The position numbers and the translations under genes were made by a program. Source: Dugong dugon (lineage: Eukaryota > Chordata > Mammalia > Sirenia > Dugongidae). Taken from it: a DNA stretch of 64,000 nt. The stretch is taken from contig CM057474.1 in the NCBI GenBank assembly GCA_030035585.1, positions 4,396,501 to 4,460,500 on the forward strand. Direction: 5' to 3'. Below are positions 11,123 to 23,125 of the stretch, in pieces (the first letter of the stretch is position 1; every line of letters starts with the position of its first letter). The notes beneath the pieces are model-generated. The model saw nothing but the letters and a program-made list of their open reading frames with translations. It had not been told where the DNA came from and ran no database searches.

Positions 11123-12139
11123 AGGGGTAAGGATGCAAATAAAAGTTCCACTAAATCCTACTTAATGATATGACAAATAGTCAAAACCAAACTGTACGTA
11201 ACTTGTGTGGTTTACATTGAAGCCGGTAGACCAGCGAGTGTGTGATGATGAGTCATCCAACACTTTCAGGATGTCTCACCAGAATGTAGGCTTAAAATAA
11301 TCCAGACAACAAAAGCCCCTCAGACACCACAATCTATTTACATCAAATTCGGTTTTATTGTGTTTACATCCTCCAGGAAAGACACCACAGAATACATAAT
11401 GAGACTCTCACGCTTATGGCTTAGCAATTATCAGAAGGAACCAAAAAGTTGTCCTTTTTGAGTGGCTAGATATAAATATCTATTTATTAAACTCAACCAA
11501 TGTCAGAGCTCAGATTGCTCATTAAATGTTTAGGCTAGGATTCTAAATGTGACAAGCTGACTTAATTATAAATGACATACAAACAATGCGAGAGAGTTGG
11601 CCCTCTTCCTAACTTGCCCAAAAGCTCTGTGAGCCAAATTTCTCTAAGTGGGAAAAGGTACAGCAGGTAAATCTATACTCTGTCCTAAGACCTAGCAGGT
11701 GACAGAATGAGTGGTTGTCATCATCAGGGATGAGAAGAGAACAAACAAATCTCTGCCACAAGTACATTAAACCTACACAGAGTCTTCCAGACCTGACTTT
11801 ATGCAACAGAAGAAGTACAAGCCAAGACATTTTTAGACGGCCCTTTTGTGGTAAAAATAATTTGAGGTTACGCTATTCTTAGAAGTTTGGGAAGAGTCTG
11901 TTGACATATGGCAGTAACAAATTACAAACACTCCCAAATTTTTGTTAGAAAAATATATTGCCAGCTGTGAAACATGTGGCTCATTACTATTTGGGAAATA
12001 TTCCTATAATAATTTAATAATAACAAACAGTAATACTTTTAAGCTATGACTATTTTATAAATACTGCTCGCCATATCCTGTTAGCTACATTGGCATTGCA
12101 GGTAGTAATTATTTACTTTATTAGTATAATAATGCAATA
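11123..12139. other. Unassigned sequence
   Basis: No gene or named repeat recognised. Possibly old unique sequence. Confidence 0.35.
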
Positions 12140-12320
12140 ATAATAATGGGTAATACCCTATTCATGTACCCAGGATTGGGCCAGGGCCTTTGTATATATA
12201 TCCTCATAAAATCATCATTGCTTCCAGTTTGGATATGAGGAAAGAAGCTTAGAGACGTTAAGTAACTTGCCCAGTCAAGGTGACTATGTGTAGACAGCGG
12301 ATTCCAGTTTCGTATCCATC
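12140..12320 (-). mobile_element. MIR SINE, inverted
   Basis: The complement-strand MIR core is visible as TATGAGGAAAGAAGCTTAGAG followed by GTTAAGTAACTTGCCCAGTC and CAGCGGATTCCAG. This matches the inverted core of the mammalian-wide tRNA-derived SINE. Confidence 0.7.
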
Positions 12321-12539
12321 TGTTTTGCATGCCTTTATTCTTAACTACTATGCTATATTGTCTCCCTAGAGAAATGCATCACCAAACTAAGAAAGTCAAG
12401 TTATAAATTGAAAAGTGGAGACATATTCAGTTGAGTTATAGTCAAATATTTCTCTAGCACCTTGTAGCACTTTTTATTCTGTGAGAGACAACATAAAATA
12501 AGCAAAATATTCGTTGCATTATAGGAGAAAATCCTTAAA

Positions 12540-13900
12540 ACTTTCAGGTAAGCAAAGATTTCTTAGCTAGGATGCAAAAAGATCAAGCAATATAAGAAAA
12601 ACAAAAACCAATAAATTAGATTTCATCAAAATTTTTTTAATGTCTATTCTTCAAAAGATATCATTAAGAAAATGAAAAGCAATCCACATAGTGGGAAAAA
12701 ATATTTGTATTACATGTATCTGACAAAGGACTCATGTCCAGAATATATAAAGAAAGCTTACAACTCAGTAAGAAAACAACAACCCAACTAAAAACATGAA
12801 CAAATGATTTAAACTGATACTTTACCAAAGAAAATATATGACTGGATAATAAGTATATGAAAAGATGTTTAACATCATTAGTCATAAGGAAGTGGAAATT
12901 AAATCCATAATGAGATGCCACTACACACCCACTAGAATAGCTAAAATTAAAAGACTGAAAATACCAAGTGTTACCAAGGATGCAGAGCAACTAGAACTTT
13001 CATAATGGTTGAGAGAAACGTAAAATTGTACAACCACTTTGGCAAATAGTTTGGTAGTTTCTTATAAAGTTAAACATATACTTCCATATGATCGAGCAAT
13101 TTCATTCCCAGGTATTTACCTAAGAGAAGTGAAAACATATCCAAGCAAAGATTTGCAGTAAGAATGTTCATAGTGTCGCAGTTTGGAAACCACCCAAATG
13201 GCCGTTAACTGGTGAATGGAAAAAGCAAACTGTGGTGCATTCTTACAATGGAACACTACGACTACTACTGCCAGCACCACTTGGCATCGAGTCACTTCTC
13301 ACTGATGGCGACCCCATGTGTGTCAGAGTAGAACTGTGCTCCATAGCGTTTTCAATGGCTCAGTTTTCAGAAGTAGATCACCAGGTATTTCTTCTGAGAC
13401 ACCCCTGGGTGGACTCAAACATCTAACCTTTTGATTAGCAGCAAGCGTGTTAACCATTATACCACCAAAGGACTCTGCAATGGAATACTACTCAGAGATA
13501 AAAAGGGATGAACTAGTGATGCATGCAACAACATGGATGAATCTCAAAAACATTATCCTAAATGAAAGGCACAAGAGTACATGGCGTACTGATTCCATTT
13601 ATACGAAATTCTAGAAAAGGCAAATATAATCTATGTAATCTGCATAATCTATTTTTCCTCTCTGTTGGATCTTTCTCATTAGCATAAGACATGTTGTTCT
13701 TTCTCCCATGTCCTCCCACCGCCACCCTGCATTTCCATCAAAAGCACATCAGTACTTGCCTGGAGCCAGGGATGGCTGGGGAGATAATTTACTGCAAAGA
13801 AAAGGGCACAAGGAAACTTTCTGGCATGAAGGAAATGTTCTATATCTTGATTGCAGTAGAGTCTTATGGTTGTATAAATTTCTCAAACTCATAAAACACA
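12540..13900 (+). mobile_element. Old L1 fragment, ORF2 3' part
   Basis: Degraded L1 ORF2 text: GATTTCATCAAAATTTTTTT, GACAAAGGACTCATGTCCAG, TTAACATCATTAGTCATAAG, AATGAGATGCCACTACACACC, and GCAATGGAATACTACTCAGAG after the SINE interruption. It ends with degraded L1 3' terminal sequence up to about 13900 and a (TG/TA)n tract near 13930-13965. It is split by an AfroSINE at 13260-13477. Part of it (12903-13058) is duplicated at 14310-14465. Confidence 0.85.
13260..13477 (-). mobile_element. AfroSINE inserted in L1
   Basis: Inverted SINE of a diverged subtype: CATCGAGTCACTTCTCACTG, GACCCCATGTGTGTCAGAG, TTTTCAGAAGTAGATCACC, CTTTTGATTAGCAGCAAGC, and ACCATTATACCACCAAAGGA at the head. The target-site duplication in the host L1 is CAATGGAACACTAC (13246-13259) and CAATGGAATACTAC (13478-13491), one difference in 14. 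This places the SINE insertion after the L1. Confidence 0.92.
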
Positions 13901-14099
13901 CACTTAAAATGAGTGCATTAAATTGTGTATGTATATATGTGTGTGTATATATGTATTTATATAATTAAATGGTAGAAAATGGAATAAAGGTAAAAGAAAG
14001 CTGGAACAGAGACTAGGGACTGGATGAGGATGTGGTGTAGGAGTCGTTTTTAAACAAGTGGAATCTGCAAGATCAACTAGGAGGCTAATAACTTAAGTA

Positions 14100-15020
14100 A
14101 CTTGCCCAGTCTCTCCAGGGGACAGATTATGATGACTTACATAGACCATAATGGCAACAGTGGAGAGAATGAGAAGTGATCAGATTCTGGATAGGTATTG
14201 AAGGCAGATACAACAGGAGTTGCTAATGGATCATACCTGGGTGTGAGTAAAAGGGAGGAGTCAAATGTGACTCCATGGTGTTAACCCTGAGCAACTGGGA
14301 GGATCCATAATCCATAATGAGATGCCGCTACACACCCACTAGAAGAGCTAAAATTAAAAGACTGAAAATACCAAGTGTTACCAAGGATGCAGAGCAACTA
14401 GAACTTTCATAATGGTTGAGAGAAATGTAAAATTGTACAACCACTTTGGCATATAGTTTGGCAGTGAAACTGAAAGAAAAACTTCATGGGGTGGTTTTGA
14501 GGGGAGAGCCCAGGAATCCATCTGGGGACATGTTAAGTTTGAGATGTATTTTAGACATCCAAGTAGATGTATTGAGTAGGCAGATGTGAATCTAGAAGTT
14601 AGGAAAGAGTTCTAGGTTGGAAATGTAGATTTTGGAGTCATTGGCATATAAATGGTTTTTAAAGCCAGAAGACTGGATGAGTTCACCAAGACCGGGGATA
14701 GAAAAGATAAGATCCCAAGGACTAAGCACTTCAGTGTCAAGAAGCCAAGGAATGAGAGGAACCAGCCTAGTGACTGAGGAGAAGGGACCAATGAGGTAGA
14801 AGTGTCTTTTTCTAGAAGTCATGTGGAGAAAAAAATGTTTTTTAGGAGAGAGTGATCAACTCTGCTAAATGCTGCTGACAATCCAAATAAACCAATGACT
14901 GAGAACAGACTATTGAATTTAGCAAGGTGATGCTCAGCTGTAACCTTGACAAGAACAGTTTGGGTGGAGTGTGTCTGCAAATGCCTTACTGAAGAAGCCT
15001 AAACTTAGAGCGCTAGGAAG
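14100..15020 (+). mobile_element. Old interspersed repeat, family not assigned
   Basis: The same old family as elsewhere: GGGGACATGTTAAGTTTGAG, TTTTAGACATCCAAGTAGATG, TTGAGTAGGCAGATGTG, GTCATTGGCATATAAATGG and GAGTGATCAACTCTGCTAAA. Interrupted at 14310-14465 by an L1-derived duplicate. It may be an ancient L1 3' region. Confidence 0.5.
14310..14465. repeat. 156-base duplicate of L1 segment 12903-13058
   Basis: Gapless hand alignment to 12903-13058 gives 5 mismatches in 156 bases. Both begin ATCCATAATGAGATGCC and end GTTTGG(T/C)AGT. It sits inside an unrelated old repeat with no poly(A) and no L1 sequence on either side, so it looks like a templated DNA duplication and not a separate retroposition. 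The left junction reads GGATCCATAATCCATAATG, a tandem CCATAAT microhomology. Confidence 0.95.
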
Positions 15021-16155
15021 GTAATGGAAGACAGCAAGTCTTCTTTCTTTCTGCTGTGAAGAGAAGAAATGAAATGGTCCAGGAGCCATAGGGGGAAAAG
15101 GGGATAGAGAAAGGACTTGGGGGACATGGAGGAAACAACAGGGTTGATGCCAAAGGGAATGGTCCAGCAGAGAAGGAAAATTGATGATGCAGGGGAGAGA
15201 AGAGACAATTGCTGGAACAATGTCCTTGAGTAGACAAGAGAGGATGGGACTGAATAACAGGTAGACCATAACTGGAGAAACATGAGACAGAAAAGGCCCT
15301 CAATCAGACTTCCAAATTACACATATTTTGTGATTCTCTGGGTGCTCCCAGTGCAGCTTAGGCTAGATATCTTCCAGATGCAGACCATTTGTAGATAAAA
15401 ACTTTCCCTTACATAACTGAGTATCTGTGGACCATGTTTGCTCTGACCTTCTGCTTCACTCTGACCCCGGCTCTCCATGCCACAAATTCTATTGCCAAGT
15501 TTCTGGATGTGGTAAACACTTCACTCCAATTTATCGGGACGTGACTCTTCCTTAAAAGTAGCCAATACTTTTTTTTTCTCCTAAGTTTGACATTTGATGG
15601 ATGTTGAATTATTCTCCCAAATAGTTTCTGGCACGATGAAACCAAATGAGCTTATTTTAGCTCTCTCTCTTGTTTTTCCTGTGGCATATTCACTTATGCC
15701 AACCCAGCTAAGGAATGAGCATGGTGGTGAGTGGCTGCTGTGGAACCAGCAGGCTGTGTTCCTAATCTAGGAGGTAGGTCAGGGAGCAGTCCTGGAGAGT
15801 CCACAAAAACCACAAAGTCAAAAAAAAATATTTTGTAAACAAAGCCACTGAAAAAACAACAAGGCTTACATAAAGGCTCTAACCAGCCTGTTATATCATC
15901 CGAGATGAAGTAAAAACTTTTTGAGCAAAAAAGCACAAGATACATATTGTAGGATGAAGTCCTAATACCTATGCCTTATCAGTCTGAACCACTATAGTTA
16001 TGCCTTCACAGCCAGAAGCATAAATATTTTGAAACTCTTTGTCATTTTTATTATTCTAAGAGTGTGCTTCCAGTTTCTATGTGATGAGATTTGAAGAGTA
16101 TCCTACTATACTTATCTTCATATCTCTGGTTATTCTGCATGAAAAAAATGGCTAT
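15021..16155. other. Unassigned sequence
   Basis: The left part up to about 15260 may continue the old repeat upstream. The rest has no recognised gene or repeat. The overlapping antisense frames at 14934-15303 reflect a purine-rich plus strand and show no recognisable domain. Confidence 0.35.
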
Positions 16156-17105
16156 GTGTATTCATTCAAAAACTTTTAATGACAGCCTTCTATGTGCTAG
16201 GCATTGTGCTAGCCCATGAGGGCATTAAAATGATGATGACAACTACCACCGACTGCTCTAACAGGGGTCACAATAGAGAGTTCCAGACAGAGCAGGAGGA
16301 AAATGTAGAACAAAATTCAAATTCACAAAAAAAGACAAGACTTACTGGTTTGACAGAGACTGGAGGAACCCCCGAGACTACAGCCGCCGGATGCTCTGCT
16401 ACCCCAGAACTGAAACCATTCCCGAAGTCCACTTTTCAGACAAATATTAGACAGACCTATAAAACAAACAATAACACATGTGAGAATGTGTTTCTTAATC
16501 AAATACAGGAGATCAAAAGCAAGACGAGAAGGCAGGAAGTGACAGGAAAACTGGACAAATGGACACAGGGAAACCAGGGTGCAAAGGGGGAGAGTACTGT
16601 CACATTGTGGGGACTGCAACCAATGTCACAAAATAATATGTGTATAAATTTTTGAATGATATACTTTAAAAAAAATATGAAGACATGATTCCTGCTTTTA
16701 AGGATTTCATTGTCCAGTTTGGGAGACAAATGAAAAAAGAGCATTGCAATACAATATGGTAAATGCAAGGCAAATGATTGGATAAATTATTAGAAGACTA
16801 CAGAAGATGAACCTTAGCCCATCTGGGGGAGCTGTGGAGGCTGAGAGGCTGCTAAAACTTTCACAGGTAACAGAAACACCAGAAACCAAGCACATGACAA
16901 GGAGATGAATGGGAAACCCAAAGTAGCTAGGCTTCACTGCACCATAGAGTAGGAAATTGGGATTGGTGAGACTTGAGGCTTGAGAGATAGGCAAGGGCCA
17001 ATAAGGCTGATCTTAAATGCCATGTGATGGCATCAAGCAGGTAATGAGCAGCTTCTGAAGGCTTTAGCAGAGGAGTGACATGATCAAATCTTTATTTTAG
17101 ACAGA
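16156..17105 (+). mobile_element. Old interspersed repeat split by L1 insertion
   Basis: Left part TTCTATGTGCTAGGCATTGTG (16187 on). Right part from 16680 TGATTCCTGCTTTTAAGG to GGAGTGACATGATCAAATC and TTTATTTTAGACA. The latter block closely parallels 62900-62940 (GGCATGATCAGACTTGTATTTTAG), so both belong to one family. Confidence 0.5.
16240..16676 (+). mobile_element. L1 3' UTR, 5'-truncated copy
   Basis: Carries CAGACAGAGCAGGAGGAAAATG, AAAGACAAGACTTACTGG, CTGGAGGAACCCCC and ATAAATTTTTGAATGATATAC, matching other L1 3' UTRs. The approximate target-site duplication is AAATGATGATGACA before and AAATATGAAGACATGA after. The 158-codon frame 16179-16655 is mostly this L1 sequence. Its first 20 or so codons come from the host repeat, so the start codon is not meaningful, but the central part is in the same frame as the shared 3' UTR frame of other copies. 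Confidence 0.82.
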
Positions 17106-17429
17106 TTTCTGGTGAAGGAATTTTATGGACATGTGTGAGTTGAGTTCTCCCAAGCAGATCCTGACCCAGGGATTTGAGCTCAAATGATTTTTTAAGGAAA
17201 TTATCCTAGAAGAAACTAGCAAGGATAGCAGGAGAAACAGGATAGGAAAAAGGGAAAAGCCATTCAAGGGAGCAATTTCAAGAGAAGTCCTATACGCAGC
17301 CTGATCCTGGGTGGAGCTCTGGAGCATAAGTATCCTCCTCAGAGTTTACTCAGCCTTAAAGCAAAATAGCTGAGCTTTTCTTCTCCCTTTCTAGTCAGTT
17401 GTCATTTACTGATCACTGAGTGGGAATGT
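17106..17429. other. Unassigned sequence
   Basis: No feature recognised. Confidence 0.35.
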
Positions 17430-17440
17430 AGACTACAGGT

Positions 17441-17606
17441 TGTCGTTGCTGTTGTTAGGTGCCGTCTAGTCAATTCCGACTCATAGTGACCCTATAGGAC
17501 ACAGCAGAACTACCCCATAGAATTTCCAAGGAGCGGCTGGTGAATTTGAACTGCCAACCTTTTGGTTAGCAGCTGAGCTCTTAACTCCTTACACTACCAG
17601 GGCTCC
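17441..17606 (-). mobile_element. AfroSINE with perfect target-site duplication
   Basis: On the complement it reads GGAGCCCTGGTAGTGTAAGG at the head, keeps CTGCTAACCAAAAGG, and ends GACGGCACCTAACAACAGC, the exact RTE-type 3' tail. The flanks repeat AGACTACAGGT (17430-17440 and 17607-17617), 11 of 11. This copy is the clearest direct evidence that the SINE borrows the RTE 3' end. Confidence 0.97.
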
Positions 17607-17617
17607 AGACTACAGGT

Positions 17618-17690
17618 AGCCCCTGACTTACAACAGGGTTCTGTTCTGATGACTACTCCATCGTAAGTTCGTTCTGATGTGAGTCAAATA
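17618..17690. mobile_element. Tigger-like DNA transposon fragment
   Basis: TAGCCCCTGACTTACAACAGG and CCATCGTAAGTTCG resemble TcMar-Tigger terminal sequence. Short and tentative. The preceding SINE inserted at its edge. Confidence 0.4.
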
Positions 17691-17889
17691 CTTCTCTCTC
17701 TCTTTTTTTATTTTTAAGTTTTTATTATTATTGCCTTTTATTATCAGTATCATTATAAATCTGATCTTTATTTGTCTTTGTGGTTTGGAAACTTTACATC
17801 TGAGAATGTAGCATTAGCAATTTACACACTGCAACATTGTATGTAGTACGTATTACTAATGATAAGATGTACAAAAAAAAACAAAAAAC

Positions 17890-20100
17890 AAAAATCAGTT
17901 GGATTCCTCTATACCAACAAAGAGAACTTCTAAAAGGAAATCAGGAAAACAATATCATTTACAATAGCCTCCAAAAAGATAAAATACTTAGAAATAAATC
18001 TAATCAGGAATGTAAATATCTATACAAAGAAAACTACAAAACACTACTGTAAAAAACTACATAAATGGAAAAACATACCATGTTCATGGATAGGAAGACT
18101 TAACATTGTGCAAATGTCAATAAAAATAATACCCAAAGTGATCTATAGATATAATGTAATCCCAATCTAAATTTCAACAGCATTCTTTAAGGAGATGGAA
18201 AAACTAATCACACACTTTATATGGAAAGGAAAGAGACCTGGATAAGTAAAGCATTACTGAAGAAGAAGAGCAAAGTAGGGGCCTCACACTACCCAATCTC
18301 AGATCCTACTATACAGCCACAGTAGTCAGAATAGCCTGGTACTGGTACAACAACAGAGGCCAATGAAACAGAATTGAGAACACAGATATAAATCCATCAA
18401 CCTATGGACAGCTGATCTTCGACAAAGGGCCAAAGTCCATTAAATGGGGAAGAGAGAGTCTCTTTAATAAATGATACTGCCAAAACTGGCTGTCTATCTG
18501 TAGAAAAATGAAATAGGACCCATACCTCACACCATACACAAAAATGAACTCAAAATGGATCAAGGACCTAAATATAAAACCTAAAACTATAAGGATCATG
18601 GAAGAAAAAATAGGAACTATGTTAGAGATCCTAGTATATGGCAAAATAGAATACCAAACATAACAAAAAATGTACAAACAGCAGAAGATGAACTAGATAA
18701 ATGGGACCTCCTAAATATTAGACACTTATGCTCATCAAAAGACTTCTCCAAAAGAGAAAAAACAGAACCTACAGACTGAGAAAAATTTTTTGGTTATTAC
18801 ATATGCAACAAGAGTCTAATCTCTAAAATTTACGGGAAACTTCAACACCTCAACAACAAAGACAAACAATCCAGTGAAAAAATGGGCAAAGGATAAGAAC
18901 AGACATTTCACCAAAGGAGACATTCGGGCAGCTAACAAACACATGAAGAAATGTTCATGATCATTAGCCATTAGAGAGATGCAAATCAAAACTATAATGA
19001 GATAGACAATAATGGCACTAATCAAAAAAATAGAAAATAACCAACGCTGGTGAGGTTGTGAGGAGATTAGAACTCTCATACACTGCTGGTGGGAACGTAA
19101 AATGGTGCTACCACTATGGAAAATGGTATGGCACTTCCTTAAAAAGCTAGAAATACAAATACCATATGATCCAGCAATCCCACTGCTAGGTATACATCCT
19201 AAAGAAGTAAGAGCCAGCCATGACACAAATAGACATACATACACCCATGTTCACAAATAGACATATGGACACCCATGTTCATTGCAGTATTATTCACAAT
19301 AGTAAAAAGATAGAAACAACCTAAGTGCCCATCAGTAGATGAACGGATAAACTGTGGTACGTACACACAATGCAATACTATGCATTGATAAAGAATAATG
19401 ATAAATCCACAAAACACCTCACAACATGGATGAATTTGGAGGACATAGTGCTGAGTCAATCACAAAAGGACAAATATTGTATGTGACCACTATTATAAAA
19501 AAAAAAAAGGAAAGGTTTACACACAGAAAAAAAAATTCTTCGATGGTTATCAGAGATGAGGGAAGATACTAACTAGATAGAATACACTTGTTAACACTGG
19601 TGAAGGGTAAGCAGTACACCACATGGAGGAAGTCAGCACAACATGACCAAGACAAAGGAAGACACTGAAAAGAACACAAGAGTAAAGGGCAACTATAGTA
19701 ATTACTATAACATAGACAATCCTGCAGCAATATTATTAACAAACAATAGTTTACAAATGGATACATAGGAAGATAGGGATGCTAAAGAGGTGTGGGAGGG
19801 TGTAAGGGAGCACACCCACCTGCAGTTATAGGGTTGGTTGTGGATATTTCTACACACGTAATTGTAGGTGCAGAAGCTAGGGGATGGACACACAAAGCTG
19901 GTGAAAGGGATGGAAGGGATTTGGGCGAGGCACCAACAGTGTCCACAGGGGACTAAATTGGAGTAAAGTAGGATATTTTGATTTCTTTTTTTTTTACTGT
20001 TTCTTAATACGTAATGTGTCCAATACATAACTCTATCACCTCTTCCATTCCTAAACGTTATCCCGTCACTGACTGCCATTTCACTTCTGAATGAATGGTG
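17890..20100 (+). mobile_element. L1 element remnant, ORF2 3' half and 3' UTR
   Basis: Conceptual translation on the plus strand, with stops and frameshifts, gives L1 ORF2 C-terminal sequence. Recognisable patches include YTNKENF near 17915, KEMEKLITHFIWKGKRP near 18195, KGGLTLPNLRSYY near 18275, [10 protein letters not shown] near 18545 and YDPAIPLLGIHP near 19170. The 3' UTR follows from about 19470. The element is inactive: the endonuclease and catalytic RT core are absent and there are many stops. The antisense frames 18816-19459 are shadows. Confidence 0.9.
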
Positions 20101-20441
20101 AACTTATTACCATCTTTGGGTTAACTAAAGGGAGAAAAGACGAGGTGAGAATCAGGAATGAAGTGAGGATAACTAGATTGCACATTAATTGGTAATGAAA
20201 AACAGTGATGTTTTAAAACTGAGTGGGATGTCTCCAACATCAATATTTCCAAATAAAACAGTATGTATAAAGACAGGAAACTAGCCAGGAGGGTTTTACA
20301 GTATCCAGGTGAAATGGATGAAGGCCTGAACTAGCACAGAGATAGTAGGAATGAAGAGGACCCAATGGATTCAGAAACATTTATCTGCTTAAAACAGCAG
20401 GATTGATTATTGATTAAATGTTAGGGAAGAGAGAAGGAAGA
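20101..20441 (+). mobile_element. Possible old repeat, unassigned
   Basis: GACAGGAAACTAGCCAGGAGG and CAGGTGAAATGGATGAAGGCC resemble the old family at 50640-50720. Weak. Confidence 0.3.
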
Positions 20442-21020
20442 TGTCCTGGTTTCCGGAAATGCGAGGGAGGATGATGATCTCATAGTATCTTATTTTTATA
20501 CATTCTGGTATTTTCAGACTGAGAGCCAAAACCATCTACACCCACATAGTGTGCTGTCTGCATTATCATGACCTGACAATTCAATTGTCTGAATTACCAT
20601 GACTTGACTATTCTAAGAAGCTCTTGCCCAGGAAAACGAAGTTGCAAATATCTTTATTGTTACAAGAACTGCCCTAAAATCCATCTGTGTGAACCACAGA
20701 CTACTCAACTAAGCCTCATTAGTGTAAGTATCCTCTTCCTGGGCAATAAGCATTTCATGAACGACTATTTTACTTCTTAAGATTCACTTTGAAACCCTTT
20801 TCTCCAGTCCTAAACTATTGTGTCATGAACGTTGCCTAACCCCAATCAGTCCCCCATATTGAAGGACCCACCTAAAACCAGACCTCCAAAGCATTATAAA
20901 CATCCTGTTTTCACCCTACACCCTCTGAGACACTACCAGGAATCCGTGGGGTAATTGTCACCCTTATTGCAGCAAGTAATAAACTCAGTTCTGCTTTCAT
21001 AACAGACTATTTTGGTGGCA
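20442..21020 (+). mobile_element. Putative retroviral LTR
   Basis: Opens TGTCCTGGTTTCC and ends TTTTGGTGGCA, a TG...CA frame of about 580 bases. It has a TATA-like ATTATAAAC near 20893 and, about 80 bases on, AATAAACTCAGTTCTGC (poly(A) signal plus T-rich downstream element). That order is the usual U3-R-U5 layout. No target-site duplication found, and the family is not identified. Confidence 0.4.
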
Positions 21021-21620
21021 TTTGCAGGGAACCAGAATTTGACAGCCTCCAGGATCATTTACGACTATGACTAACTCCTAGCAGTAGAAGTTTAGGCTGA
21101 TTTTCTTTTTCACATATTTTCTTAGTCAATTTTCTAAACTCTTCCTGCCTGTGCAACTGGAAGCAAATGTTGCTATATTCATTGTGTTTATGTCTTTTTG
21201 GAACTTCTCTTATTTCTCCTACATGATTGAAAGTCACACACATGAGGGTATCAGTGCTTGGCATTCCCTGGCAAAACACCCAATATTCTCTCCATATTTT
21301 TGTTGAATCGAGTTGAAATGGATCGACTTTCATAACTTATTTGGTTTGTATCCAGCAACAGAATGAATTATAGCAGACAATGATGGTTAGTTTTAGTCTT
21401 TTGGTCTATCATTTTCAATCTTCTCCCTGCAGTATTTTAGTGAACTCAGGCAAGTTGTATGATCCCTGTCCATTTTCCTTCTGTTCTTCTGCCAATTTCC
21501 TGATAAAAGGTGGCCCCCACTGTCGAAGTCTGGAAAACTTGTCAAGTAAACACTCAGTCAGGAATAAATACTGAAAATGAGAATACTCCAAGCTTTACAA
21601 TGTTTAGATAAGTGTTTTAA
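21021..21620. other. Unassigned sequence
   Basis: Directly downstream of the putative LTR. It could be internal retroviral or unique sequence. No domain seen in any frame. Confidence 0.3.
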
Positions 21621-22320
21621 TATGGTGTGGTAGGCAGAATAACGGCCTCCCAAAGACGCCCACATCCCAAAACCTGTGAATAAGCTGTGTTACATGTCAG
21701 AGGAGGATTAGGATAGTAAGTAGATGGAATGAAGGTTGCTAATCACCTGACCGTGAGGTGGGAAAATTATCTTGGATTATTTAGGTGGGCCCAATACAAT
21801 CACCAACTAAAAAAAAAAAACCAAAGCCATTGCCATTGAGTCGATTTTGACTCATAGCAACCCTATAAGACAGAGTAGAACTGTACCATAGGGTTTCCCA
21901 GGAGCGGCGGATGGATTTGAACTGCCATCCATTTGGTTAGCAGCTGGTCTCTTAACCACTGTGCTACCGAGGCTCCAATATAATCACAAGGGTCCTTAAA
22001 TGTGGAAGAGGGAGGCAGAAGAGTCAGTGCTGGGTGATGTGGGAGAGAAAGACTCAACCAAGCATTGACAGCTTTGAAGATGAAGAGGCCATGAGCCATG
22101 GAAAGCCGGCAGCCTTCAGAAGTAGTAAAAGACAAGGAAACAGGAATAGATTCTCCCCTTGAGCCTCCAAAGGGAATGCAGCCCAGCCAAAACTTTGATT
22201 TACAGCCCATTGAGATTCATTTCAGACTTCTGATCTCCAGAACTGCAAGATAATAAATTTACGTTGTTTTAATCCACTGAATTTGTAGTAATTTTTACAG
22301 CAGCAATAGCAAACTAATAC
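21621..22320 (+). mobile_element. MLT1-type MaLR LTR
   Basis: Right half carries GACTTCTGATCTCCAGAACTG, AAGATAATAAATTTACGTTG and GCAATAGCAAACTAATAC, the characteristic end of ERVL-MaLR MLT1 LTRs. The left half has GGCAGAATAACGGCCTCCC. Interrupted by an AfroSINE at 21808-21976. A relative lies at 28222-28676. Confidence 0.8.
21808..21976 (-). mobile_element. AfroSINE inserted in MLT1 LTR
   Basis: Complement-strand SINE with an A-rich edge, CATTGAGTCGATTTTGACTC, AGACAGAGTAGAACTGTACC, GGTTAGCAGCTGG and CCGAGGCTCC at the head. The target-site duplication CCAATACAATCAC (21791-21803) and CCAATATAATCAC (21975-21987) overlaps the head's final CC. Confidence 0.94.
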
Positions 22321-23117
22321 AAATGGAAACTTAAGTTCTCTGTTGTCTAGACAAACCAGGTGACACTTTTATTAAGCAATATTTACAAATCACTACTTAA
22401 CTGTATAATTTTATGAAGTTCTTTCCTGATCAGAGTCTTTTCACAAATAGTTCTTAACTCAAAGGAAATAAAACTGGAAAAACTTTAACTGAGACAATTA
22501 AAGACAAACATGAATCTTAGCAAGACTAATGGTGGAAGTAAGAGAAATGGGCCAAGATTACCATATTTCCCAGGCTTTGTTTCCTGATACCCCTAACACT
22601 TCATATCTGGAAAAGGAAATGGGAATAAAAAAAACCTCTAGAGCTAAGAAACTTTAAAGTACTTACGTTTCTCCAGCAGGATAACTACTTCCTTTGAACA
22701 AGGATGTAAAAATCAGGGTGTGGGATTTGTATGGATAGGAGCAAGGTTAAGTGGTCGGCTGGTTGGCAACGACTTAGATGTCAAACTTTAAGGGGTGCAA
22801 AAATGTTACTGAGCATTCAAACGTCATTGAAAGTGTAAATGGAGAAAATTGTATTTGCCAGAATTTTTCTCATAGAAGATGTAGTTAGAGAATTACTTTG
22901 ATAAGCAACTTGGGGTAGGGACCAGCTACCTTTTGAGGAAAATTGGTCTCATTGAATTCAGGTATTTGTGTTTTGAATGGGGTATGCATGCTTGGGGCCA
23001 GAGCTGAACTGCTTGAGCCAGTAAAGATGAGAGTCAGTATTCCTTCCAGTGGTCGGCCTTCTCTGCCATTCCCTTACTCTGCCTTTCTTCAAAATAAACG
23101 CAGAACAGATATTTACA
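22321..23117. other. Unassigned sequence
   Basis: No gene or repeat family recognised. Confidence 0.35.
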
Positions 23118-23125
23118 GAATATCA

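Noticed and set aside
15005-15303. Three overlapping minus-strand frames of 92-111 codons
   Set aside because: Produced by a purine-rich plus strand within an old repeat. All three frames are open at once, which points to base composition and not coding.
16179-16655. 158-codon plus-strand open frame, the second longest in the window
   Set aside because: Not an independent host gene: it starts in an old repeat and runs through an inserted L1 3' UTR. The L1 part is discussed as a shared frame.
18816-20079. Series of minus-strand frames (142, 86, 65 and 124 codons)
   Set aside because: All antisense to the L1 ORF2 and 3' UTR remnant. The plus-strand translation shows the real L1 patches.
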